This document shows positions 1 to 6,492 of a DNA stretch of 8,637 bases, piece by piece. The stretch is from contig JACVSB010000056.1 in assembly GCA_014534155.1 (NCBI GenBank), positions 1 to 8,637 on the forward strand. The letters run 5' to 3'. Within the stretch, counting starts at the first letter, position 1; each line of letters opens with the position of its first letter. Below the pieces are notes generated by a model. It was given only the letters and a program-made list of their open reading frames with translations, did not search any database and was not told the origin of the DNA. A program made the translations under genes and the position numbers. Source of the DNA: Thermoleophilia bacterium. GTDB taxonomy: Bacteria > Actinomycetota > Thermoleophilia > Gaiellales > Gaiellaceae.

Positions 1-934
1 CGATCGCCCAGAGCCCCGCCTGCCCCGGCTTCTGCGGGTCGTCGGTCTCGGGCATGAACACGTTCTCGTCGCCGCGCCAGATCGCGATGTTGTGGTGGCA
101 GCCGTTCGCGGAGACGTTCATGAAGGGCTTCGGCATGAAGCACGGGAAGGCGCCGAGCTCGCGGCCGACTTGCTTGCACACCTGGCGGAAGGTGGAGAGG
201 TTGTCGGCCGTTCGCTCCGCTCGGTCGAAGCCGAAGTTGAGCTCGATCTGCCCGGGCGCGTCCTCGTGGTCGCCCTGGATCATGTCGAGCCCGAGCCGCT
301 GGCCGTACTCGACGACCTTGTTGATGATCGGCTGGAGCTCGGAGAACTGGTCGATGTGGTAGCAGTAGGGCTTCGTGACGCCCTCGACGGATGGCGTGCC
401 GTCGGGGTTCAGCTTCAGCCACATCATCTCGGGCTCCGTGCCGGCGCGAAGGTGGAGGCCCATCGCGTCCTCGAACTGCTGCTGCAGCCGGATCAGGTTG
501 CCGCGGCAGTCCGAGGTGAGAAAGGCGCCGGGGTCCTCGCGCTCCTCGCGGTTGCGAAAGCAGAGACACCAGACGCGCGCGACCTTCGACCCGTCCTGGC
601 TCCACGGGAGGACTGCGAACGTCTCCGGCTCGGGAATGCCCACGAGCTCGGCGGCCTCCGGCCCGTACCCGATGTAGTTGCCGTGACGGTCGATGAAGAG
701 GTTCGCCGTCGCGCCGTAGACGAGCTGGAACCCCTTGCGCGCGATCGTCTCCCAGTGCTTCGCCGGGACGCCCTTGCCCATGATCCGACCCGTCACCGAG
801 GGAAACTGGTAGTAGACGTAGGAGACGCCCTCGCGCTCGATCTGCTCGCGCACGCGCGCGACCGCCTCGTCGCGCCCCTCCGCGCCCACGAACCGGTCGG
901 CATCCGTCGCGGAGCGCTCAACCTCAACCGCCAC
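1..934 (-). CDS. glnT: Type III (GlnT-like) glutamine synthetase family protein, C-terminus cut off by window edge
   Basis: ATP-dependent glutamate-amine ligase of the glutamine synthetase fold, cytoplasmic; classically glutamate + NH3 + ATP to glutamine. The 311 visible residues read open from a GTG at 934 and run off the left edge. AGGAG at 941-945 sits 6 nt upstream and supports this start. Seen: a beta-grasp N-domain (about residues 36-115, with ATANLFIDRHGNYIGYG), then the catalytic barrel with GTEPEMM (E167, E169), QGDHEDAPGQIELNF (E231) and FMPKPFMNVSANGCHHN (H280). These match the metal and ATP/glutamate sites of the family. The closest remembered subfamily is type III/GlnT, which shares the GCHHN loop instead of GSGMHxH. 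It could instead be a gamma-glutamyl ligase for another amine. Family assignment is firm; subtype and substrate are inferred. It is transcribed away from the purine genes. Confidence 0.88.
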   Translation of the reverse strand, partial: MAVEVERSATDADRFVGAEGRDEAVARVREQIEREGVSYVYYQFPSVTGRIMGKGVPAKHWETIARKGFQLVYGATANLFIDRHGNYIGYGPEAAELVGIPEPETFAVLPWSQDGSKVARVWCLCFRNREEREDPGAFLTSDCRGNLIRLQQQFEDAMGLHLRAGTEPEMMWLKLNPDGTPSVEGVTKPYCYHIDQFSELQPIINKVVEYGQRLGLDMIQGDHEDAPGQIELNFGFDRAERTADNLSTFRQVCKQVGRELGAFPCFMPKPFMNVSANGCHHNIAIWRGDENVFMPETDDPQKPGQAGLWAI

Positions 935-1038
935 GTCACTCTCCTCTCGAATCGTCCCGGCCGGCACCCGGCGGCGCCGTCTCCTGCGGCGGATCGTATG
1001 CGAGCCCGAGCGCGGGGCGAGCGCGAGCGGCCGGCGCG
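935..1038 (-). promoter_or_regulatory. Intergenic leader with candidate -10 and RBS for the glutamine synthetase gene
   Basis: This 104-nt gap lies between the small acidic protein's stop and the GTG of the glutamine synthetase gene, both on the minus strand. Read on that strand, TACGAT (plus-strand 993-998) fits an actinobacterial TAnnnT -10. An AGGAG stands at 941-945, 6 nt before the start codon. This would give a leader of roughly 50 nt, unlike the leaderless arrangement at purD and purB. I see no convincing -35. The promoter is an inference from pattern only; readthrough from the upstream gene is also possible. Confidence 0.4.
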
Positions 1039-1359
1039 CTACGTATCGGGACGGTCGATCAGCTGCTGGTAGAGGTCGCGGAAGTTGTGGATCGCCTCCC
1101 CGATGTCGCTCGGGTCGACGTCCTCGCCGCGCTCGACCCGGCTTGCGATCTCCCGGGCCGACCGGTACTCGACGAGCGTGTCGGGCTCGATCCCGTCGTC
1201 GGCGACCTCGTCGTCGATCGGGATGTTCGACTCGCGCAGCATCCGCTCGATCAGGTCGCCGAGCTCGGGCAGGGTCTCGGCCGGCGCGTCCTCGAGCTGC
1301 TCCGCGAGCGCCTCCCACTCCGTCTGCCAGTCGTGCTTGTCCAGACCGGGATCCCGCAC
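1039..1359 (-). CDS. Small acidic protein of unknown function, divergent from purD
   Basis: I do not recognise a named family. The product is about 106 residues, soluble, strongly acidic and mostly helix-prone. It has a Trp/Glu-rich start (LDKHDWQTEWEALAEQL), a run APAETLPELGDLIERMLRE, and a C-terminal helix DPSDIGEAIHNFRDLYQQL. There is no signal peptide, membrane segment or Cys cluster. The start is uncertain. The longest frame begins at GTG 1398, but that codon lies inside the spacer of the likely purD promoter (1390-1417) and has no ribosome binding site. GTG 1359 is therefore preferred, with a poor -10-like TACTGA 7 nt upstream on this strand. The codon use (strong third-position G/C) and ordered composition look coding. 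It may share a transcript with the glutamine synthetase gene 104 nt downstream. Function unknown. Confidence 0.65.
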   Translation of the reverse strand: MRDPGLDKHDWQTEWEALAEQLEDAPAETLPELGDLIERMLRESNIPIDDEVADDGIEPDTLVEYRSAREIASRVERGEDVDPSDIGEAIHNFRDLYQQLIDRPDT

Positions 1360-1389
1360 AGCCGTATCAGTACCGCACGAGGGCGCTCC

Positions 1390-1424
1390 TTGAACCACCC
1401 GACGCCCGCTCTACACTCGCGCGC
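1390..1424 (+). promoter_or_regulatory. purD promoter, apparently leaderless
   Basis: TTGAAC at 1390-1395, a 16-nt spacer and TACACT at 1412-1417 form a good sigma70/SigA-type promoter. Only 7 nt separate the -10 from the GTG of purD at 1425, so the expected transcription start falls on the start codon. No purine-rich ribosome binding site lies upstream. The 11 bases at 1408-1418 (GCTCTACACTC) recur with one difference at purB with identical spacing to its GTG. Confidence 0.65.
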
Positions 1425-2645
1425 GTGAACGTCCTCGTCGTCGGCTCCGGTGGCCGCGAGCACGCGCTCGTCTGGAAGCTCGCGACGAGCACCGGCGTTC
1501 GTTCGCTGCACGCCGCGCCCGGAAACCCCGGGCTCGCACCCCTCGCCACGTGTCATCCGGTCTCGGCGACCGACCCCGAGGGCCTCCTCGCGCTCTGCCG
1601 CGAGCACGCGATCGAGCTCGTCGTGGTCGGCCCCGAGGCGCCGCTCGTCGCGGGGGCGGGCGACGTGCTCCGGGCCGCCGGCGTGGCCGTGTTCGGCCCG
1701 AGCAGGGCGGCCGCGCGGATCGAAGCGTCGAAGGCCTTCGGCAAGGACGTCATGCTCGCTGCCGGCGTACCCACCGCGCGAACGCTCGCCGCACCGCGCG
1801 CCCCCTGCGTCGTCAAGCTGGACGGCCTCGCCTCCGGCAAGGGCGTCTGGGTCTGCCCGAGCCAGCACGACGCCGACGAGGCGTGGGCGCGAGCGCGCGC
1901 CGCCGGGGGCCGCGTCCTCGTCGAGGAGCTCCTCGAGGGCGAGGAGGTCTCGCTCTTCGTCGTCACCGATGGACGGCGCACGGCCGTGCTCCCGGCTGCC
2001 CGCGACGCGAAGCGCCTCGGCGACGGCGACGCGGGGCCGAACACGGGCGGCATGGGGGCGTACTCCCCGATCCCGAGCGTAGGCGACGAGGCGCTGGGCG
2101 AGCTGGCCGAGCGGATCGCCGAGCCCGTGCTCGCCGAGCTCGCGCGCCGGGGAGCGCCGTTCGTCGGGCTCCTCTATGCGGGCCTCATGCTCACGGACGA
2201 CGGTCCGCGCGTCCTCGAGTTCAACTGCCGCTTCGGCGACCCCGAGACGCAGGCGATCCTGCCGCGCCTCGAGGTCGATCTCCTCGAGCTTCTCGCGGGA
2301 GCGGCCGCCGGGCGGCTGCCGGCCGGCCGCCCGCGCGCCTCCGAGGAGGCCACCGTCGCGGTCGTCCTCGCCGCGCCGGGGTACCCGGAGGCGCCGAGGA
2401 CGGGGATACCGATCGGAGGCCTCGCCGCGGCCCACGCGCGCGGCGTGCTCGTCTTCCACGCGGGCACGGACGTCCACGACGGCCGGCTCGTCTCCTCGGG
2501 CGGGCGAGTCCTGACAGTCGTCGGCCGGGGCCCGTCGCTCGAGGATGCGCGCGCCTGCGCGTATGCCGCCGTGGGGGAGATCGAGCTTCCCGGCGGCCAC
2601 CACCGCTCGGACATTGCTGCTGGAGGCGTGCGTGTCGCACCCTGA
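1425..2645 (+). CDS. purD: Phosphoribosylamine-glycine ligase (GAR synthetase)
   Basis: Second step of purine biosynthesis: phosphoribosylamine + glycine + ATP to GAR, in the cytoplasm. At 406 residues it is slightly short for the family (about 420-430). Seen: the N-terminal Rossmann-like GSGGREHA (7-14); the ATP-grasp start VVKLDGLASGKG (129-140); DGDAGPNTGGMGAYSP (N206 onward); and the Mg/ATP-binding EFNCRFGDPETQ (265-276). A C-terminal domain ends in RSDIAAGGVRVAP. The segment between GVPTA (114-118) and VVK (129) is only 10 residues, where most PurDs carry an extra helix, which explains the short length. GTG 1425 is chosen because homology begins exactly there (MNVLVVGSGGREH) and a promoter sits directly upstream; the open frame continues further upstream to 1143, but that part is non-homologous. 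The gene overlaps purE by 14 nt. Confidence 0.97.
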   Translation: MNVLVVGSGGREHALVWKLATSTGVRSLHAAPGNPGLAPLATCHPVSATDPEGLLALCREHAIELVVVGPEAPLVAGAGDVLRAAGVAVFGPSRAAARIEASKAFGKDVMLAAGVPTARTLAAPRAPCVVKLDGLASGKGVWVCPSQHDADEAWARARAAGGRVLVEELLEGEEVSLFVVTDGRRTAVLPAARDAKRLGDGDAGPNTGGMGAYSPIPSVGDEALGELAERIAEPVLAELARRGAPFVGLLYAGLMLTDDGPRVLEFNCRFGDPETQAILPRLEVDLLELLAGAAAGRLPAGRPRASEEATVAVVLAAPGYPEAPRTGIPIGGLAAAHARGVLVFHAGTDVHDGRLVSSGGRVLTVVGRGPSLEDARACAYAAVGEIELPGGHHRSDIAAGGVRVAP

Positions 2646-3162
2646 GCGCGAGAGCGAGGTCGTGCTCCCGGGGGTCGAGCCGACGCCGCTCGCGATCGTC
2701 GAGGAGTTCGAGCAGGGCCCGCTCGTCGGCATCCTCATCGGGTCGGAGTCCGACCGTGACCGGATGCAGCCGGCACTGGACGAGCTCGCCGAGCGGGCGA
2801 TCTCGCACGAGCTTCGCGTCCTCTCCGCGCACCGCGACCCGCGCGCCGTCGCCGAGTACGCCTCCACCGCGGCCTTCCGCGGGGTCCGCGTGCTCATCGC
2901 GGCCGCGGGGATGTCCGCAGCGCTCCCCGGCGCGGTCGCCGCCTACACGGATCTCCCGGTCATCGGCGTCCCGCTCACGAGCTCGAAGACGGCGGCGGGC
3001 GGCCTCGACGCGATCCTCTCCATCGTCCAGATGCCGCCGGGCGTCCCCGTGGCGTGCGTCTCGCTCGACGGCGCGAGAAACGCCGCCATCCTCGCCGCCA
3101 AGATCCTCGGCCAGGGCGGCGGCTACCCGGAAGCCCCACCGCGGCCGCAGCTCGCTCCCTGA
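2632..3162 (+). CDS. purE: PurE: N5-CAIR mutase or AIR carboxylase
   Basis: Forms CAIR in the purine pathway: class I PurE rearranges N5-CAIR made by PurK, while class II carboxylates AIR with CO2. The product has 176 residues. Seen: GSESD (37-41), SAHRDP (65-70), AGMSAALPG (92-100), then TDLPVIGVP and GGLDAILSIVQMPPGVPVA. The general build is class I, with SAHR rather than SAHK. The active-site loop, however, has Ala97 where class I enzymes (E. coli AGGAAHLPG) have His. No purK is present. The mutase/carboxylase assignment is therefore left open. GTG 2632 is chosen for a GGAGG at 2622-2626, 5 nt upstream, and for the overlap with the purD end. This gives about 30 residues before the conserved domain, so a later start is possible. 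Confidence 0.94.
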   Translation: MSHPERESEVVLPGVEPTPLAIVEEFEQGPLVGILIGSESDRDRMQPALDELAERAISHELRVLSAHRDPRAVAEYASTAAFRGVRVLIAAAGMSAALPGAVAAYTDLPVIGVPLTSSKTAAGGLDAILSIVQMPPGVPVACVSLDGARNAAILAAKILGQGGGYPEAPPRPQLAP

Positions 3163-3233
3163 CCGGCGCGCGGAGATCCGCCGCCCCCCGGGTCGCCCGG
3201 GTGACCGCCTGACCTGGCTCTAGACTCAACCCG
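3163..3233 (+). promoter_or_regulatory. purB promoter (leaderless type) with GC inverted repeat
   Basis: This 71-nt gap is the only sizeable break inside the pur cluster. GCTCTAGACTC at 3217-3227 contains the -10 TAGACT (3221-3226), exactly 7 nt before the purB GTG at 3234, the same geometry as at purD. No ribosome binding site is visible. The -35 region is weak (no good hexamer at the expected 16-18 nt). Upstream, CCCGGG-TCG-CCCGGG (3187-3201) can form a 6-bp stem and overlaps the -35 region. It may be an attenuating hairpin or an operator. There is no T-run, so it is a poor intrinsic terminator. Confidence 0.55.
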
Positions 3234-4559
3234 GTGATCGAGCGCTACTCGCGCCCGGCGATGAAGCGGATCTGGTCGGACGAGGGCAAGCTCGCACGCT
3301 GGCTCGAGGTCGAGCTCGCCGCGCTCGAAGGCTGGGCCGAGGCCGGAGGCGTTCCCGCGGACGCCGTGGCCGAGATCCGGGCCCGTGCACGGCCGCCGGA
3401 CCCCCGGCGCGTCGCCGAGATCGAAGCCGGGACGCAACACGACCTGGCGGCGTTCGTGGACGCGACCGCGGAGACGCTCGGCGAGGCCGGGCGCTGGCTC
3501 CACTACGGGCTCACGTCCTCGGACGTCCTCGACACGGCCCTCGCGCTGCAGGTGCGCGACGCGGGCGCGATCGTGCTCGCGGAGCTCGACCGCGCGCTCG
3601 CCGCAGTCGTCCGCCGGGCGCGCGAGCACCGCGAGACGGTCATCGTCGGCCGCACGCACGGCGTGCACGCCGAGCCGACGACGTTCGGGGCGAAGCTCGC
3701 CGGCTGGGCGTTCGAGCTCGCGCGCGACCGGCGCCGGATCGAAGCCGCGCTCGAGGGCATGCGCGTTGGCAAGCTCGCGGGGGCGGTGGGGACGTATGGC
3801 GGCGGAAGCCCGGAGGTCGAGCGGGTCGCGTGCGATCTCCTCGGGCTTTGCCCGGAGCCGGTCGCGACCCAGGTCGTGCCTCGCGACCGTCACGCGGAGC
3901 TTCTCGCGGCGCTCGCCCTCACGGCGGCCGGGCTGGAGCGCTTCGCGACCGAGGTGCGCCACCTCGCGAGAACGGAGGTGGGCGAGGTGCTGGAGCCCTT
4001 CGGCCGAGCGCAGAAGGGCTCGTCGGCCATGCCGCACAAGCGGAACCCCGTCGTGGCCGAGCGGATCTGCGGCCTCGCCCGCGTCGTCCGGGCCGCGGCC
4101 TCCGTGGGCCTCGAGAACGTGGCGCTCTGGCACGAGCGCGACATCTCGCACTCGAGCGCCGAACGGGTCGTCCTGCCCGACGCCTTCCTGGCCCTGGACT
4201 ACATACTCGACCGCTTCGCCTGGCTCGTGGACGGGCTCGTCGTCGACGCCGCCCGCATGCGCCGCAACCTGGAGGCGACGCACGGTCTCGTCTACAGCCA
4301 GCGCGTCCTGCTTGCGCTCGTCGACGCGGGACTGGCGAGGGACGAGGCCTACCGGCTCGTGCAGCGGAACGCCATGCGCGCGGGGGAAGGCCAGGGCGAG
4401 TTCCGGGTGCTGCTCGAGGCCGATCCCGAGGTCGGCGGACGGCTCGCGCCGGAGCGGCTCGCCGACGCGTTCGACGTGCGAGCCGCTCTTCGCCACACGG
4501 ACGTGCTCTTCGAGCGCCTGGAGGCGCTCGCGACCGAGAAGGAGGAAGCAGTTGTCTGA
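3234..4559 (+). CDS. purB: Adenylosuccinate lyase
   Basis: Fumarate-releasing lyase acting twice in purine synthesis: SAICAR to AICAR, and adenylosuccinate to AMP. It is a cytoplasmic homotetramer of the fumarase/aspartase superfamily. At 441 residues it has the usual bacterial length. Seen: an IERYSRP N-terminus typical of PurB; TQHDLAAF (H69, matching B. subtilis His68); HYGLTSSDVLDTA; GRTHGVHAEP (H142, matching His141); and the signature loop GSSAMPHKRNP (262-272) with the catalytic Ser263. All expected catalytic residues are present. Start GTG 3234 fits the family N-terminus and the upstream -10. The gene overlaps purC by 8 nt and begins the apparent second transcription unit purB-purC-purS-purQ. 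Confidence 0.97.
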   Translation: MIERYSRPAMKRIWSDEGKLARWLEVELAALEGWAEAGGVPADAVAEIRARARPPDPRRVAEIEAGTQHDLAAFVDATAETLGEAGRWLHYGLTSSDVLDTALALQVRDAGAIVLAELDRALAAVVRRAREHRETVIVGRTHGVHAEPTTFGAKLAGWAFELARDRRRIEAALEGMRVGKLAGAVGTYGGGSPEVERVACDLLGLCPEPVATQVVPRDRHAELLAALALTAAGLERFATEVRHLARTEVGEVLEPFGRAQKGSSAMPHKRNPVVAERICGLARVVRAAASVGLENVALWHERDISHSSAERVVLPDAFLALDYILDRFAWLVDGLVVDAARMRRNLEATHGLVYSQRVLLALVDAGLARDEAYRLVQRNAMRAGEGQGEFRVLLEADPEVGGRLAPERLADAFDVRAALRHTDVLFERLEALATEKEEAVV

Positions 4560-5514
4560 GCTACGCGCAGCCGCACGCGCCCCGCGGACCGCCGACACCG
4601 GGGGGGCGCCTGCCCGCGCCGCGAGCCCCCCGCGCGAGGCGGCACCCGGCCCTCGCCCGGCCGGCGCCGCGCTCCGGCAGGGCAAGGTGCGCGAGATCTT
4701 CGCCTACGACGAGGAACGGCTGCTGCTCGTCGCGAGCGACCGGATCTCGACGTTCGACGTCGTCCTCCCGACGGCGATCCCAGACAAGGGCCGCGTCCTT
4801 ACCGGCCTCTCGGCCTTCTGGTTCTCGCACACGCGCGAGATCTGCCCCAACCACCTCCTCGCGGTGCACGAAGACGGCCGCACCAGCGAGGTCCGCCGAC
4901 TGCGGATGCTGCCGATCGAGTGCGTCGTGCGCGGATACCTCGCCGGGTCGGGGTGGAAGGACTACCGGGCTGCCGGCGCCACATCAGGCCATTCGCTCCC
5001 GCCCGGCCTGCGCGAGTGCGAGCGGTTGCCGGAGCCGCTCTTCACGCCGGCTACGAAGGCCGAGGAGGGGCACGACGAGAACATCGCGCGCGACGACGCC
5101 GCTGCCCTCGTCGGCGTAGACGTCCTGGCCGAGGTCGAGCGCGTCTCGCTCGAGCTCTACCGCTACGGAGCGGAGCATGCGGCCGAACGCGGGATCATCC
5201 TTGCGGACACGAAGTTCGAGTTCGGGCTCGACCGCTCGGACCGGCTCGTCCTCGCCGACGAGGCGCTCACGCCGGACTCGTCGCGGTTCTGGCCCGCGGA
5301 CGAGTACGAGCCCGGGCGTCCGCAGCCGTCCTTCGACAAGCAGTACGTTCGCGATTACTGCGAGACGCTGGGCTGGGACAAGACGCCTCCGGGACCCGAC
5401 CTCCCCGATCCGGTGGTGGCCGGGACGCGGGCACGCTACATCGAGGCGTTCGAGCGGCTGACGGGGATCGCGTTCGACGACTACGCGGCCGACCCGCGCT
5501 CGGTGGCCGCGTGA
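4552..5514 (+). CDS. purC: SAICAR synthetase, with Ala/Pro-rich N-terminal extension
   Basis: ATP-dependent condensation of CAIR with aspartate to SAICAR. The product has 320 residues, the longer PurC form (yeast Ade1-like, about 300) rather than the short bacterial form of about 240. Seen: GKVREIF (44-50), SDRISTFDVVLP (from 62), RGYLAGSGWKDY, TKAEEGHDENI, ADTKFEFG (218-225), DEALTPDSSRFW (from D236) and SFDKQYVRDYCETLGWDK. These cover the nucleotide- and CAIR-binding regions. The start is TTG 4552: GGAGGAA at 4541-4547 lies 4 nt upstream, and no ATG/GTG occurs in frame before the GKV core, where GTG 4684 would cut off the motif. The TTG overlaps the purB stop by 8 nt. Residues 5-42 are low-complexity Ala/Pro/Arg/Gly and have no counterpart in usual PurCs, which begin within about 10 residues of the GKVR motif. 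Confidence 0.95.
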   Translation: MSELRAAARAPRTADTGGAPARAASPPREAAPGPRPAGAALRQGKVREIFAYDEERLLLVASDRISTFDVVLPTAIPDKGRVLTGLSAFWFSHTREICPNHLLAVHEDGRTSEVRRLRMLPIECVVRGYLAGSGWKDYRAAGATSGHSLPPGLRECERLPEPLFTPATKAEEGHDENIARDDAAALVGVDVLAEVERVSLELYRYGAEHAAERGIILADTKFEFGLDRSDRLVLADEALTPDSSRFWPADEYEPGRPQPSFDKQYVRDYCETLGWDKTPPGPDLPDPVVAGTRARYIEAFERLTGIAFDDYAADPRSVAA

Positions 5515-5756
5515 GAGCGACGGTGCTCGTCCGGCCGAAGCCGGGGATCCTGGATCCGCAGGGGGACGCCGTCCAGCGCTCGCTCCGCGAGCTCGGCTTC
5601 GCCGTCGAGGCGGCCTCGGTTGGACGGCTGATCGATCTCGACCTCCCTGCTGCGAGCGGCGTGGAAGCGCGCGCTTCGCTCCGGCTCATGTGCGAGCAGC
5701 TCCTCGCGAACCGGCTGATCGAGTCGTACGAGATCGCCCTCGAGGACGGTACGTGA
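5511..5756 (+). CDS. purS: PurS subunit of FGAM synthetase
   Basis: Small subunit of the three-part phosphoribosylformylglycinamidine synthetase (PurL-PurS-PurQ), thought to bridge the amidotransferase and synthetase subunits. The product has 81 residues, normal for the family (about 80-85). It shows the typical TVLVRPKPGILDPQGDAVQ start, then LGFAVEAASVGRLIDLDL and an ending LIESYEIALEDGT. The fold expected is a small alpha/beta domain that dimerises. GTG 5511 overlaps the purC TGA by 4 nt (GTGA), and the stop overlaps the purQ GTG in the same way, indicating tight translational coupling. The same frame stays open upstream for hundreds of bases inside purC, but that part has no homology. Confidence 0.95.
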   Translation: MRATVLVRPKPGILDPQGDAVQRSLRELGFAVEAASVGRLIDLDLPAASGVEARASLRLMCEQLLANRLIESYEIALEDGT

Positions 5757-6454
5757 CAGGTGCGCGCCCCCGTATCGCGATCGTCGTCTTCCCCGGATCG
5801 AACGACGAGCGCGACGCCGCCTGGGCACTCACGGCGGTCGGTGCAGAGCCCGTCCTCGTCTGGCACCGGGACGGTGAGCTCCCTCGCGTCGACGCGGTCG
5901 TCCTGCCCGGCGGGTTCTCGTACGGCGACTACCTTCGCCCGGGCGCGATCGCCGGTCTATCGCCGGCCATGCAGGCGGTAACGGCGTTCGCGGGCGGCGG
6001 CGGTCTCGTGCTCGGGATATGCAACGGCTTCCAGGTTCTGTGTGAGGCAGGACTCCTGCCGGGAGCGCTGCGCCCGAACGCCTCGCTCTCGTTCGTCTGC
6101 CGCGACATCGCTCTCGTCGTCGAGCGCCCGGATACCGCGTTCACGGCCAGGTGCGGACGCGGACGGCGACTCACCGTTCCGGTCAAGCACGGGGACGGCA
6201 GCTGGTATGCGCCTCCGGACGTCCTCGCGGAGGTCGAGGCGAAGGGGCAGGTCGTCCTCCGCTACGCCGAGGGGCAGAACCCGAACGGGTCGGTCGCCGA
6301 CGTTGCGGGTATCGTCGACGAGCAGGGGACCGTCATGGGCCTCATGCCGCACCCCGAGCACGCCGTCGATCCGCTGCTCGGTTCCCCGGACGGCGCACTC
6401 ATCCTCGCCTCGTTCGTCGATGCCGCCCGTGACCGCGTCCTCGCCGCCGCGTAG
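5753..6454 (+). CDS. purQ: PurQ, glutaminase subunit of FGAM synthetase
   Basis: Class I glutamine amidotransferase that supplies ammonia from glutamine to PurL for FGAR to FGAM. The product has 233 residues, normal for free-standing PurQ. Seen: IAIVVFPGSNDERDAAWAL at the N-terminus, LPGGFSYGDYLRPGAIA, the nucleophile elbow GICNGFQVL with Cys90, and the rest of the triad in MPHPEHAVD (His200, Glu202). It needs PurS and PurL to work; purS is directly upstream, but purL does not follow. GTG 5753 shares 4 nt with the purS stop, and a GAGGA at 5742-5746 precedes it; an earlier in-frame start at 5690 would lie well inside purS. It is the last gene of the cluster. Confidence 0.97.
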   Translation: MTGARPRIAIVVFPGSNDERDAAWALTAVGAEPVLVWHRDGELPRVDAVVLPGGFSYGDYLRPGAIAGLSPAMQAVTAFAGGGGLVLGICNGFQVLCEAGLLPGALRPNASLSFVCRDIALVVERPDTAFTARCGRGRRLTVPVKHGDGSWYAPPDVLAEVEAKGQVVLRYAEGQNPNGSVADVAGIVDEQGTVMGLMPHPEHAVDPLLGSPDGALILASFVDAARDRVLAAA

Positions 6455-6460
6455 GGCCGG

Positions 6461-6478
6461 CGCGCGGGCGGCCGCGCG
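6461..6478. terminator. GC hairpin between convergent genes
   Basis: CGCGCGG-GCGG-CCGCGCG forms a perfect 7-bp stem with a 4-nt loop, 6 nt after the purQ stop. It sits in the 38-nt gap between purQ and the convergent 100-residue gene. Position and symmetry suit a bidirectional terminator. There is no T-run on either side, so termination efficiency is uncertain. Confidence 0.45.
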
Positions 6479-6492
6479 GGGGCATCGACGGG

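Noticed and set aside
92..1072. Plus-strand 326-residue open frame across the left end
   Set aside because: It is antisense to the glutamine synthetase gene, has no recognisable motifs and runs through its start region; a GC-driven shadow.
1251..2897. Minus-strand 548-residue open frame opposite purD/purE
   Set aside because: Arg/Gly/Ala-rich composition typical of an antisense GC shadow; purD and purE are unambiguous on the plus strand.
1550..3223. Plus-strand 557-residue Arg-rich frame over purD and purE
   Set aside because: Off-frame translation of purD/purE, almost entirely Arg/Ala/Gly/Pro.
3123..4685. Minus-strand 520-residue open frame opposite purB
   Set aside because: Shadow of purB; no domain pattern, and it crosses two plus-strand genes.
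3385..5514. Possible 709-residue fusion ending in PurC
   Set aside because: Everything before 4552 is off-frame purB with no homology; a strong RBS and TTG mark the true PurC start.
4920..5756. 278-residue frame ending in PurS
   Set aside because: Only the last 81 codons are PurS; the earlier part is off-frame purC.
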